From Edolisoma coerulescens (taxonomy: Eukaryota; Chordata; Aves; Passeriformes; Campephagidae), in assembly GCA_013397115.1 (NCBI GenBank), contig VWZW01001654.1, positions 186,001 through 250,000 on the forward strand: a DNA stretch of 64,000 bases. The letters are read 5' to 3'. Shown here piece by piece: positions 1 to 13,112 of the stretch (positions within the stretch are counted from its first letter, which is position 1; each line of letters starts with the position of its first letter). The notes beneath the pieces were generated by a model. It was not told the origin of the DNA. It did no database searches and was given only the letters and a program-made list of their open reading frames with translations. The position numbers were made by a program, and so were the translations under genes.

Positions 1-3000
1 CAGGGAAAATTGTAACCTGCCTTCCCAGAAAACTGGCTTTGAAGTGAGAAGTGTTGCCAGATACATCTTGAAAAACAAAAAAGAAAGAAGTGACCACCCT
101 TAGCATGCCCACACAGTGAGTCTGTTTTGGACATGGAGACTGATCCCTCTGGCTTGTGTGGCACCTGTCACTGTTCTTGGTGAGACATCCTGGTGTGAAG
201 ACAGTAGTTGGAGAAGGCAGATGATGGCAGTCCCTGGTCCATGCTTCCAAGATACCAGTCTCCAAGGAAGAAGCCTGAAAATTCTGGTGTTAACTTGGAT
301 TCAGCTTCCAGCCCTGCCTAAAAAGCCTTGAAAATCCTGGTTGGAGAAAAATGAGGATTTTTCCAGGAAAAGATTCTACATGTTGTTTGGGTTCTGATTT
401 TCCATTTTTCTTCTCTTTTGATAACACATGTGAAGATTTGAGTTCTGCTTCATTTAAGTTCCGATTGATGTAATGATGTTCTTCCTGTGAAGAAATAGCC
501 ATCTGTTTGCCCTAAAAGCAACACCTACAAATTATGTGCTAACAACAAAATGTTTGGGATAATATTCACAAGTCTTTAAATTGAATAAAAAGTTAATACC
601 TTATGCAAGTGACTGGAAATTCAGCTAGAGGTCACCTATTAGTTCACAGGTCCCTCAGCCACTTTTACGAAATTTAGCCTTATGACAGGTTTCATTTCCC
701 TTCTTGATCCCCAACTGGTCCAGTTGCATCTCTCTACAGCCTTCTTTTCTATTTCTCCACCCTGTGTTATTTTCCCGTAGCTGAGGTAGTTGAATGTGGG
801 TAGTACTCTTTCATAGTACCACTGAAAAACCATAAATCTGAGCATCCTATTTAAAATAGAATTTTGACTCTGCTTTGTACTGACAAAGACAAGAAAATCT
901 GAAGCAAGGGCTGCTTTGTTTCATGCTAGTGTACAGCTGCTGGTGTGGCATGCCAGAATCAGTGAGCTCCTGTGTGTGCCTGCCTCTAACCTCAGACATT
1001 CACAGGGTGATGATTTCAGGTTGGAGGAGTGTCCTTAGAGACGGCAATACAGCATCAGTGATACATCACAAGAAACAGCCAAAGAAAAATCAAATCCATT
1101 GAAACACAGGGTTTTTTACTACTTATATACCCTAAGTGTTTTTAAATGAATGGCTGAATTGGCACTCAGCTCAAATCACCCAGATCTTGTGATTTTCTAG
1201 CAATAATCCATATGTAATTACACATTTGACATGTGAGAACTGCCAGTGTGGTTTGACACTGCTTAACAATATGTAATCTTTCATGCTACAATCTGTAATT
1301 TTCATATCTTTATGAGAGACTATATGCTATCAGCTCTCTGCAGTCTGGGTTCATTGGAACTGACAGGCTGCATATTTGTTAGCTTATTTTTGCTTGCTCA
1401 ACATGGAATTGTATATTGGATTCAGACTCTAAGTGAAATTGAGAGGTAATTTATAGAGTTAGAATACTGTTAATCCACACTTGCTGTTGTAAATCTTCAG
1501 AATGGATGGACCGAGATTACTGTTGCCTATGGAAGACAGCCTACTGGTCTCTGATTTTCCATCAAAAGCAGATTACTGCTTCCAATTTTAGATAGCTGTT
1601 CTTCAGTTGATTTCCTTATAAGTAATGAAGAAATGTTGCAAGCATTATAGAATAAAGGGAGCTTTGAACTAGAGATGATTTCAGAATGTCTGACTTTCAG
1701 TCTTAATCAGAAAATTATATATGGGAGTTTCCAGACTCAAAATCCACTTTGCTTTGATTTGTATGTAATGTTATGAATGAGAGTGGAAGAACAAGCATTT
1801 GCGATATGACTTCAGTTTTCCTTAATCTTTTCCTTACATATGGAAAGGTAACCATCTGACTGAAATAACAGCACAGGCTCCAGAACAGGAGAAGGGGAAA
1901 ATATTTAACATCATAATGCACAGTGTGATGGGACCATTATGAAAAGTATTTTCAGAGGTTTGCAGACAGCTCTTGTACTTAGAAGACAAAAAAAGTCGTG
2001 TCTTAAAACCAAAAAGATGCACTAAACATTCATTGAGAGATTTGATAGAAGATAATAGTTAGCATATCTTGCTGCTTCTTCCCACAATGAGTCATTACAG
2101 CTCCCTTACTTCTGTTCAAACTCAATTCTGGTGCGTTAACTTTTTTTGAGGGTAAGTTCTTCTATAGGCAGAAGATACCAAGTGACACTTCTAACTTCAT
2201 ATGAACCATCATAATAATTAGATGAATATCCTGAAGGCATGTCTTTCAGGCTGTACACCCTAATGACAGGACAGTTTATTTCACTAATAGTGGCTTCTAA
2301 AAACTTTTGCAAAATGTCCTCTTCTGCTGTTTTCTTCTACTGCCATGAATATCTGTGAAACACTCTTAATTTATTCGTTTTATATACTTTATTTTTTTTG
2401 TATCGTGAGTACTGTGTAGGCAATTCAGCTGCTTGTTTCATGAGGCTGATGAGTAATAGTGGCTAATTTGTGTCTAGGTAGCAAGAAGGTAGAAGACCTT
2501 GTTTGATATGTACATGTAATTGTTGTATGAATAGAGAGCTTCTCTATTCATCCATCCAGGTCCAAAACTTGTTTTCACATAAAAACTAAGCCTCCTTAGA
2601 GGCATCAATATGTTGTTGTGAGTAAAAGACTGGTTGGAAAAATGTCAAATCAAATCATTTGCAGTAGTTTCCTGGAAATAAGAGGATTTAAGTGAATAAG
2701 AAAACTAAATTAAGAAAATTACATTAGAGCTCCAAGTTGCACAGAAGTTCAAGTGTTGTCTATTCTCTTCACTTTACTTTGTTTCTTCTATTTAACTTCG
2801 TACTACACAATTTGCCACTAGTTCTTTCTCGTCTCATATTCCATTGTTTTCAGAGGGTTAAAAGAAAAGGGAAGTAAGTAGTTCAGTTTCATATAGCACT
2901 TAAGCTATTCCTTTAGGAATACATTTCAGGATGGGATATGAGTTCTTGACCTTTTTTTTCCTATGCATTGTTTCTGCTTTACTATTTTATGTTTTCTGAA

Positions 3001-5567
3001 CACTTTATATTATATGTGAATGCTGAAATCTTCCTCCAATAGTATATTACAAAATTTTCCACCAATTAGTTGTATGAATGACCTATTGCACTTTCATTTC
3101 ATGTTTATTGAAATTTAAGCAATTTTTTGGATCAGTCATGGATGCAGTCACTATGGTATAAAATCCCTCATGAACAAATATTCACAGGCTAAATTTCAAA
3201 CATTTCCTTATATTGAAGAAAGGTTTATGTATAAATTAATACTGTAGCACAGACAAGACCAGTTGACTTGTGTTATTTTTTGTAATTTAAGCTTCCTCCC
3301 AAGCCCCTGAAACTGGAGAAATGACACTTTGGGACTGACATCAAATTATAGTACTAAATTACCTTTTTGTCATCTCCCCACTGAGGCGCCATCATCCTTC
3401 TTACTGTCCTGGCATCCCAATGTTTAAAAAACAACAGTTCAATAAAAATCATTAGAGAGGTGGAGTATGATTGGGTGGCATCTATACAATATGTACCCAC
3501 AGGCCCACATCATTTCCTGGCTCTTGGAGCAGTGGTGAAAATGTAATGCTTGAACAGTGCGTCGCTATGGCTGGCTGGTTCTTTGCCAAAGACACATATA
3601 GTTGCATGGATTTCAAGCATGCTGCCACTTTAGGGTTGGAAATGAAGCCCTGAAAATCAATAATTTGGCTTCAGTATTAGGTTGTGTACAGTAATGTCAT
3701 TGTAGTTTTATTAGATCAGTAAAATACCCTCTGTGGGACAGTATCACAAGGAATTAATTCAAGCTTGAAGCCTAATACATGCCTTACAGTTTAGAGAAAG
3801 GGATTTGAAAGAGGTAAAGGAGCTATATAGAGGCTTTAGTGTTTAAAAGAGTTCTCTAATGAGAAAAGAGTAACAAGAAACTAAAGTCTAATAAAGCAGA
3901 TATTGTAAGATTTGAAGTTTCACATTACCTTCATTTGCTTTGTAGATTGCTAAGGAAACAAGCTGCTGGGATCCTTTCCCTAATATGCCCTCATCAGCCT
4001 GTGTTTCTTTCCTCCCATCCATGCTGTACACACAGAACTGAACAATTAATGATGCTGAGAATTCTTAAGCTTATTTCAATTAAATTTGAACCAAAATTTG
4101 ATTAAAACATCAGTGAGTGTGTTTGTTCTAAATGTTGGCATGTGTCTGCCACCTTTACACATGCTGAGTAAAGTCTGCCTGCAATTTGTGAGGTTTTGAA
4201 CAAATGAATCTTTGTGGTGCTCTCTCATCAGCAGTTCAGATTCTGCTCTCATTTTCATTTGTGTGCAATCTACTGAGCGACTTTCCTCTATAGACATGGG
4301 ATTTGGAATCATCCTGGTGTTTGATATTATACTGGATTTGTGTCACTGTGCTTGGAAATCGGAATTTGAGCCTCAATCAGGAAATTAAACTCTTGAGCAG
4401 AAGTTGTTCCCACAGACCATGTTTCTTTCATAATAATAATCATATTGGTCAAAGAGGTGCAGAACTAAGTTGTGTCGCTGGCATAGCTGAGTTGGCAGAA
4501 GTCCCTAAGGTACTCACAGCTATGCCAGTAACACAGCAGGTTTTTGTTGCGTGAGAGAAAGGGAAGATTTATTTAAACTGCTATAAATTGGAGCTTTGCC
4601 TTATAGGGCATCAAAATACATTTGTATGGTGTGTCTGAAAGAAACTTTCCTCTAGCAACAAAGCACTTTAAAACAAAAAGAAGCCTTAAAAGACAAATTG
4701 CTACTAATCTTTGCCGGATGAAATACCAGTGCTTTTATAGTGCAACAGCAATGGTAACACCTGACATGGAACATGAGGACCAAGTAGAAGGAAGCAGTGT
4801 GAATAACACTGTGTTTGGTTTATGTCCACCTATCAAATGAGCTAGTCAAAACTAAAGAAATTTAACTCTAAATTCTGAGAAATACTTGAAAAGTGTCAAA
4901 AGAGACTGTGAGGAATATTTATGAGCAATTTCACTGTCCTCACGTATTTGATCACAAACATTTAACACTTCACAGAGCTGACTTGATTCCATAGCATTAA
5001 TTACTAATTTTCCACAAGATTTACTTATTTTGTGCTCATAATCAAAAGAAGCAGAAGAGATACAGAAAGACCAACACACTCTGGTGATAGTGAAGCGCAA
5101 ATTTGTGGCATGAAGTACAATGCCACTGTATGGCAAGTGGGGGAAAGTCTTGAACCCCAGAACAACGTGAGTACCATTGTTTTAATGAAAATCACGATAT
5201 GATGAAATTGTTGTTCATTTTCTGTGCAGTCACACATCTCAATGTTTTTTTATATTATGAATTTCTATAACAAATGAATTTTATGCATACAGAAAACTGA
5301 ATAATTGAAGAAAAATATGCAAATAGCTGTTGAAGCACTATCTGCCCATTCCAGATACAGTCTTTGATATTCATAATTTGTTTTCAATATCTTTCTATTT
5401 GCTAGAAAAATCCACAGGGCTTGCTTTTGTCTGTGCCAGATGCCTCTCAGATGAGAGGAAGTAGTTGCCAAATTGCTCACCATGCAGTAGAAATGGCAAC
5501 TGAAAGTGATTACACCCAACATATGGTCCAAAGACAGACATCTGCTAACAAAGATTAGGGATACTGT
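1..5567. other. Gene-free AT-rich DNA
   Basis: I see no splice-bounded exon, RNA gene or recognisable repeat family here. The open frames are all under 100 codons and look random. Stops are frequent in all six frames and CpG is rare, as expected of avian intergenic or intronic DNA. Confidence 0.6.
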
Positions 5568-5639
5568 GGCAGATTCTCACTTGTTCTAATGAGCCAAATA
5601 ATCTTGAACATAAGTCCATTAGAACAAATGAGAGTAGCC
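5568..5639. repeat. Near-perfect 72-nt hairpin
   Basis: The arms 5576-5591 and 5617-5632 are inverted complements at 15 of 16 positions. Pairing continues outward to 5568 and 5639 with a few mismatches, one G-U pair and a one-base bulge, giving a stem of about 23-24 bp around a 25-nt loop. This size and shape fit a pre-miRNA-like hairpin. A very short inverted-repeat (MITE-like) relic or a chance inverted repeat are alternatives. I do not recognise either arm as a known miRNA. Confidence 0.55.
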
Positions 5640-8600
5640 ATCAATGAATTTTGCATCAGACCTGCCTCTCCCCATACACTTCTATGCTTTGCAAGCCTGG
5701 ATGTGCAGTGGTATCATGGGAGATGTGGGTGTATTTGCCTGAAATATTTCATAAAACCATTTTAATTAGTTACAAAGTAGTAAGAATAGCAAACCTAGAA
5801 GTAAGAAAAGTAAACCTAACAGTTTTAGCAAATGCAGTAAAACCTTAAGGTGGGCACCTTGAGAGGGTGAGTAGAACAAAGAGGGGACAAGAGTAAGTCC
5901 ATTGTTTCTCCTGTCTGGAGATGAAGTATACTCTTTGTTCTCAATCATTTTCACCACTGGAGAGGCAGCACTCTTCCACAAACATTAGCAATGCAGTCCC
6001 TTAATTGTTAAGGGGGGAGAGGAAATTATTTGCAATTACAGAATCGAGGATTCAGGGCCATGAGTTCTAGGTGGAAAGAGCTCAGTTAAGTACCCACATG
6101 GCAGATGCCTGTCTCAAGGTGTCTTGTCTATCACAAGGTGCCAAACTTAGTAAACACTGGGGAACCAGGCATGGAAGCTGCAATCAGTGGCATGCAATAC
6201 TGCATCATCTCATGGGACAGGGATGGCAGAACAGGAGTGCTGGTGGAGAGAATGGCTTGAAGGAAGGGTGAGGGCTGGTCACTGAGAAACTCTCTGCTGT
6301 CAGGTAGATCTGAGAGTGAGTGCCAGGGAAAAGAAGTGACTTTGAAAGCTGTATGCGCGCTTAGGGGGGCACAACTTTTAAGATAATAGCAAGAGTAGTA
6401 ATAGCTGGAGATGGGGGGGCAAGAGGTGCTGGCAGAGAGGAAAGTAAAAAAAACCCAACTTGTAAGGTGAGAATGGCAGTAGTGATGAAGCAAAATAATA
6501 CTGACTGCATTGATCACACCAGATGAAGCTGGTCAAAGGAGAAAAGATTGGGACAAGGAAGTTTGGTAAGTAGGCTGGTTGCTAGTACTTGCTGAGCAGT
6601 CAAAATGCTGCTGTAGCATAACCTCACTTTGAAACAGAGATCTACTTTTGAGATCCTCAGAAAAATTAGGAAGAAACTTGGGGTAGAGAGAATGTGCGCA
6701 GCTTTGGAGAGCAAGAATATGGAAAAAAGACGATCTTCTGCACACTTTATTTACAACTAAAAGATTATTTTCCCAGGAGATCATTTTGATGTTAAGTTAC
6801 TTCACGCTTTTTGTCATGTACTTAAAAAGAAGAAATCAAGTGGTTAAGAAAGTTATGCACCATGCTGAGTTATGAGGGAAGATATTAAAATGCCAACTGT
6901 TTGTGAGAATGTGAGTGATATGGATACAAATCCATGAGGTCTATGTATATTACCATACATTATATATGCAGACTAAATGTGTATCTCTATGTCTAGACAC
7001 AACTATGGACACAGATATGGATGTATGTGTATCCACCTATAATTGAAATATATTAAGCCATTTTAGGCTTTCTCTTCTTATGGGAAGAATATTCTGAAGT
7101 GTCTCCAGGTATATGGCAAAGTTGAGCTCCTCTCCAGCCTTATGAGAAAAGAACCTCTACTGTGCAAGTCGTTTCTCTGAGTCTCTGGAGTCTTACTTGA
7201 TACATTTGCAATATTGTTTGTAAAGTATGATGGAAGCAGTCCAGTAAAGAGGTAAAGCATTAAGTATAAGGTTATTAACATCATTCCTTTTTGGCTAGGC
7301 AGGTAGAACGTATGCATGCTTTTTAACTTTTCGAGCATTTGAAGTTTTAAATGCAAGTAATTTAAAGTTATGACTTAAGAGAGGTAGGAGTAAGTCCCTG
7401 ATTATTCTTCAGTTTTCTACATGCTTTGTTTTGATCTCTTTTAACCAAAGAAGGAGGGTAAAGATCATAGACTTCGTTCAAATTTAGGTGTCTTAATTGG
7501 GAGACGTTTAAATAAATTGGGAATCAATGCGAAGAGTTTGCTTAACCAATCTACTATCTAACAAAAAATCACAGATGCCTGAGCAAGGGTTAAAATTTTG
7601 CTGTTTGACTTATGGAAGATATACAGTTCTCCTTGTAGCTGCAAAAATCAATGTGCAAGATGGTTTAGATATTAACATTTCAGAAGCTGACATGCTTTCT
7701 CTTTTGATTGAAGAATGTTGTCCTGCCCTCTGGTCTGGAGATGACATTTTGCAATTTCTCTTCATGTAAATTGACAACACAGTGAAATTCAGACTTATCC
7801 AGAGTCAGAATCACCTATCTTAATTTCAAATTGCCAAATATCTGGGTGTTTGACATCTTAAAGATCTTTTATTTTTTCCCAAGTGAAACAATGAAAGCGG
7901 ACACTAGGCTTGTCAAACACTTAAGTAGTCTGTACTCATGCTTGGCCCCATATAGAAATTTGAAAACTAATTTTCCTTGATATGCTTATTCAGTTACCTG
8001 CTGGGTTTTGATTGAATACTCAGGCCAGAGGCTAAACTGAGATGAGAGTCTTTAATCCACATTTTTCCCACATTTGTCTGGCAGATCATATAAAGTAGCA
8101 TCTTCAGGATATTTCAGTGTGCAAAAACCTCTGCATTTTTTCCTATTTTTGTTCAAGCTTAAAACCAAACAACACAGTGCAATGTTTTGGGCACCATTTA
8201 ATATTAAATTAGGAAAGGCTGAGGCACTGAATGGAACTGAGTGGGTGAGAGCTGTCCTCAAGGTACCTTCAGAATTAGGGCTGCGGTTTGGTGGTGGCAT
8301 TTAGGAAAATTTTGCATCTACATTCTGCTGAAATAACCCACTTTTGTACATCATCCATCTGTGAGGTTGTCTGTTAGTCTTATATGAATTAATATAACTT
8401 TTTAAACACAGAAAAAAACAACTAATAAATACAGTATTGTAGGTAATGTATCTGTGTCGTCCCCCCATGTATGAATTGCAGTGGTAGGTGGTGGCAAATA
8501 AGGGAATTAGACATCTTTTGGGTATTCAGTAATTTGTTGTTGCAATTGGCTTATTTTTGAAGCATTTGAAGACTCATGTCTACTTGTAAATTGTTCTCCT

Positions 8601-11600
8601 AAAATGTATTTATGAGTCAATGTCTTAAATTAGGCCTTAATGGAAAAATGGATGAAGCATTAGATAATTCTTTCCTCCCCTAGTCATGCAAATAAAGTTA
8701 ATAACTGCTGTCTTTCAGCCTTTCTTTTTCTGTTTACTTTAAGTTGTTAATTAGTTGCAGTGATCAGAATTGTATTCTTTTGACTGTAATAAATGGAATT
8801 CCAATAAAGAAGACTGAAGTTGTCCTAAAAATAAACTGTGCTTCAGTAACTTTCAACCAATGTGTAGAGTTGTCAAGCTGTTTGCAAAGGGATACTTGCA
8901 GCAGTTGAGTTGTTTTGTTTCATTCTATGGCTGATGTAGCGAAGCTGTGCAGCTTTGGTACTGTAATTGTAAAAGATGAGGTGGAAATTTACGTGAGTAG
9001 ATCCTAAGCTGGAATCTTTTAAAAATACATTGAGATGAAGAATATTCATAACTGCATAAAATGTTAAAAAAATTAATCTTTTAAATGTGTTTTAAAGCAA
9101 AATACATGTGTGAGTGAAAAGTTATAACTATATAACTTCAGAAACCTTGTGTCATTCATATTTCCAAGTGGTCAAGTACTGTATTTAGATATACACTGAA
9201 AAAATTACTTAAGCATCCTATTCTGCTCTCCTGCTGAGCTTGAGTTGTGAGCAAATTCAATCTCCACCAAAGCAGTTAATGGAGTACTTACTCTACAAAG
9301 GTTGCAGAAGCTAGTGAACCACAAACTGGAAATAATTACTGTTAACGTGTTCAAGGAAATATCTTACATTTCTGTCATAGTGGGGCTTAATTTCTACTGA
9401 ACTTTTATAGTGCGTTTAAAGCAATTATTAATAACAATGTGGCTCTACTGAGAATATCAGCCATGGAGTCCTCAACATACATTTAATTTAGAGATTGATA
9501 TGATATGATGATATTGTGGATACCTATATCAAAGTACTCATGGTAAAAAGCCACAGAAGTGATTAATAGATTTATATCTAGTAGGACTTCTATAAGAAAT
9601 TGTGTAGCTATTTATCTTCAGCGTAAGTGTTTCAACTGATTTCTGCAAATTTCCATTATCCCTATAGGTCTCATTCATTCAGAGTGCTTCTCACCTATAG
9701 CAATGTTGTGACCTACTTTTCTATAATTATCGCAAGCATGGCAAAGTTGGCTGAGTTTCTTGGTCAGTTAAATCCTCTATATTCTTTTTTTTCAGCGTCA
9801 AATTAATGTCAATAGGCAATTGGGATGAAATGTAGTGTAACCAAGCTTTGGTTTTATTGACATCTGTGAGGAGATCTAGAAATAGGTCAAATATGATCTC
9901 TTCACAGGTATGCTGTCCTTTAATTGACCTTTTTCTCGTGAATTTCAGCTCAGTCATTTTAGCATTTGGTAGTTTCATATTATTCCTGATGTCCACATCT
10001 GAGATTCTTATGCTTTATAATTCTAAGATATGAAAGGATACTTTCAAACCACTGGTTTATTGAGCTCAAGAAGTGGCACTCCTATAGCTGAGACAAGATT
10101 GAATCTTCCCATTTTGTGGCATCTGCTTTCCTTCTGAGATGCCTCACATCCTGCACCTGGGAACTGCACTGACCTGAGCAGTCACACCTGGGGCAACTGC
10201 ATACACAGATACTCTGCTGAACTTCCAATATGCAGAGAGATGCTAATTCAACTATACTGGATACTTTATGTTGAGTATTTGGAAATTTTATTTTGCAGTC
10301 CTAAAACTGCAGTTGAGTTCAAGAGGATTTAAAAAACAATATACTGAATATGTTATATAAATTATAGAAAATCTGCAATTATCAAAGATTTAGAAATAGT
10401 GTGGTATCATAACTCCTAAGTCATAAAACCATATTTTTACTTTATTAACATAATATCATATTCCTGCTATGGATTAGATTTTATATAATTTACCGGCAAG
10501 CAGGTTTATTTGCAGTTCAACAAATTTTGAAGTAATGTAATGTCTTGCGTAAACTGAAGAGTGGAAGGCAAGAAATGTCTTCAAGATGAATCCTACCGTA
10601 CCATTTCTCCATTCTATTGCTGTAACTTTCCCATCAGTCTGGGAATGGATTTGTTAGGGATTCCCTGCCCTCGGGCAGCTCAGGGAACCTTGTCAGCCAA
10701 GGAGGTCATCCTCCTGGTTTGGCTTGTCAAATGCACAAGAAGACATAGAAAAAGAGGGAAGAAATGAGGGAAACACCAGGTGGTAAATGCTATTGTTGTT
10801 GATGGAGCCTGTTTGAAAGCTTGGTTTTGGGGTTGGTTTTTAGTTCTTTAAAGATGCATTGTGGTGTTCACAGGTATCAACTTAGACAAAAATTGTTAAG
10901 GGCGCATTCTTATTAGGAGTTAGTGGAGTCTGAGTGCACTATGAACTTTTCTGCTGTTCTTTTTGTAGGTTTACTAAAATCCTGTGTTTAATCACTTAAT
11001 TCATTACAACTGAGCAAACACTCAGAGCTGTACCTAGACATTTTATTGAAGAATTACAAAAGTGAAAGCAATCTGTGGAAGCAAATAAAATTACATCTGT
11101 TTGCTGACCCCAAACTTGCAAAAAAGGGAGTTAAAATTAACTACTAATTTGTTGAGTAAACTCTTATTGACTTCTAACTACAAAAGCAATAAGACCCAGG
11201 ATGGCTGACAGGAATTAGCAGTCCACTCACCACAGAAATTATAACTTAAAGAAGCATAATTCTAAAATTCTGTACTATGGTACTATTACAACGTGATCCA
11301 CAGTATTTAACAATTTTGGGTGGAGGGAAAATGCTTCTATATGAGTACTTGATTGCTCATCAGATTCTCAAGTGTTTATATACTTTGGATTTCTGTCTCC
11401 AACTGCTTAGGAAGGCACTTAAATTTTTTATAATATGACTAATAAATAGATCCTTGTTTGTGCAGGTTATACTCTTAAAAAACATTGCTCACTCTTAGCG
11501 TGCAGATGTGATGGGATGTGCTGCAATCCATCCATACATCGCTGGCAATATTGGCATCCAGGTGATGGCAATGGCAACAGTGCCTCGCCGCCAACATTTT

Positions 11601-12180
11601 AAATGTGCGTACCTCTACCATTCTGCAACCACCAGGGATGTAACCAGAGGTTTTGTCTGATTTCATGTTGCCTGAATTCATGAACTAGGCCAGACCAAAG
11701 CTTAAAGAAATCCAGGATAAGATGGTAGAGTTGGAAAAGGGTTTGACTGTGTTTTGCCTGTATCTCCTGGTACCTTTAGTTTACAACAGTGGCAACAGCT
11801 ACTCCCTTTATGTTCCTCATTTTTGAAGTAGTGCAAGTATGCTCAAGTTCTTGCCAGTTTGAAATTTGTGTGCTTGAGTCGTATGAGAAAATCAGCGTTG
11901 TCTTGTCATGCGATGTCTGTCACTCAGCCTCCCTCGGCTTGGAGTCACTATGTCTGCTTAGTGTAGCAGATTAGTTCAGCCACATTGTCCTCATCTGTCC
12001 TCAACTTCTGCTGCATTCCCTTTGCTGGAGATAGGGTAAAAAGCTGAAACATCCGTAACTGTTGGCAAGTTTAGTCTTACGTCCCATGCCTGAATCAGAT
12101 CCTCTGTTTAGTAAGTTGTGTCTCAGACTTTTGCTTCCATATGAGGTAAAGAAGGGAAAATATTATGAAACCACGGATAC
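5640..12180. other. Gene-free DNA, no repeat recognised
   Basis: No gene or transposon is recognised. 6.1-6.75 kb is purine-rich on the plus strand, which gives overlapping minus-strand open frames of up to 128 codons (6131-6517). Those peptides are low-complexity (Ser/His/Pro-rich) and look fortuitous. Confidence 0.55.
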
Positions 12181-12199
12181 TATATATATATATATATAT
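12181..12199. repeat. (TA)n microsatellite
   Basis: An uninterrupted TA dinucleotide run of about nine to ten units, likely polymorphic in length. Confidence 0.9.
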
Positions 12200-12681
12200 T
12201 TATCCATTTAAAAAAAGGAACTCATAATATACTAGTGCATAAATGGGACAAAAAAATCTCCATCCTATGCCTAGAAAATTGTATGATAACATTCCTCTCC
12301 ATAATCTATCAAATTCATCTCCTTCCTGAAAGAATCAATACTGAAAGTAAAGTTTAGTCTTCATAATTTTTTTAGTGTGTTACATTTGTGCAGTAGTGAA
12401 AATTGCATGCAGCAATGTTCCATGACAAGTAGGGAAGATGGAGTGCCTCTTCAGACAACTGAAATGAGCCATTCCTTAATATTATTTTTACATTACTAAT
12501 GAGTTTTCCCTATTTTCTCAATATTAAGTTACAGTAGAAAAGGACTATTATATATGACAGCTTTTTTTTTCCTCTCAGTGACTGAAATTTTCTAGCATTA
12601 CTTAAGAGAGATTTCATATTTCTACCAAATGATCCACCTCTGCTATTGCTATTTCATATTACTGGTATAATTAGCAAAAAG

Positions 12682-12697
12682 TATATATATATATATA
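12682..12697. repeat. (TA)8 microsatellite
   Basis: A second short TA run, about 0.5 kb from the first, in equally AT-rich sequence. Confidence 0.85.
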
Positions 12698-12928
12698 CTA
12701 TAGTGTCTGCTTAAAAACAAAGTAATTAGTTATATCAAATGTATGCACATTACCCCACACGCTGAAAATCTTTGAAGTTATGTTTTAATGAAAAGCACAG
12801 TTGTCATGTTAAAGTAACAGGGGATAAAAAGCCATGTAAACTAAAGAAAATAGTATCTTGACTCAGGTGTTTAACAAAAACAGCTGCTTCTATTAAAAGT
12901 TTAACTCCTACATTCATCTTTGTATGTT

Positions 12929-13112
12929 CATAGAATCATAGAATAGTTGGAAGGGACCTTTTAAAGGTCATCTAGTCCAACACCCCAGCAATCAGCAGGG
13001 ACATCTTCAACTAGACCATGTTGCTCAGAGTCCCATCCAACCTAATGTTGAATGTTTTCAAGGATCAGGCATCTACCACCACTATGGGCAACTTGTTTCA
13101 GAGTTTTCCTGA
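12929..13112 (-). mobile_element. CR1 LINE 3' end, 5'-truncated
   Basis: The segment opens with CATAGAATCATAGAAT, the reverse complement of the short terminal repeat that ends avian CR1 elements. It continues with the well-known antisense CR1 tail (GGAAGGGACCTT, CATCTAGTCCAAC, then a stretch resembling CTAGACCA.GTTGCTC and CCCATCCAACCT). The element is therefore inserted on the minus strand and is heavily 5'-truncated, as is usual for CR1. Divergence from the remembered consensus is moderate and no coding capacity remains. This is the clearest marker that the window is avian. Confidence 0.93.

Noticed and set aside
6131..6517. 128-codon minus-strand open frame
   Set aside because: It is low-complexity, rich in Ser, His, Tyr and Pro, driven by a purine-rich plus strand. 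No splice or promoter signals were seen.
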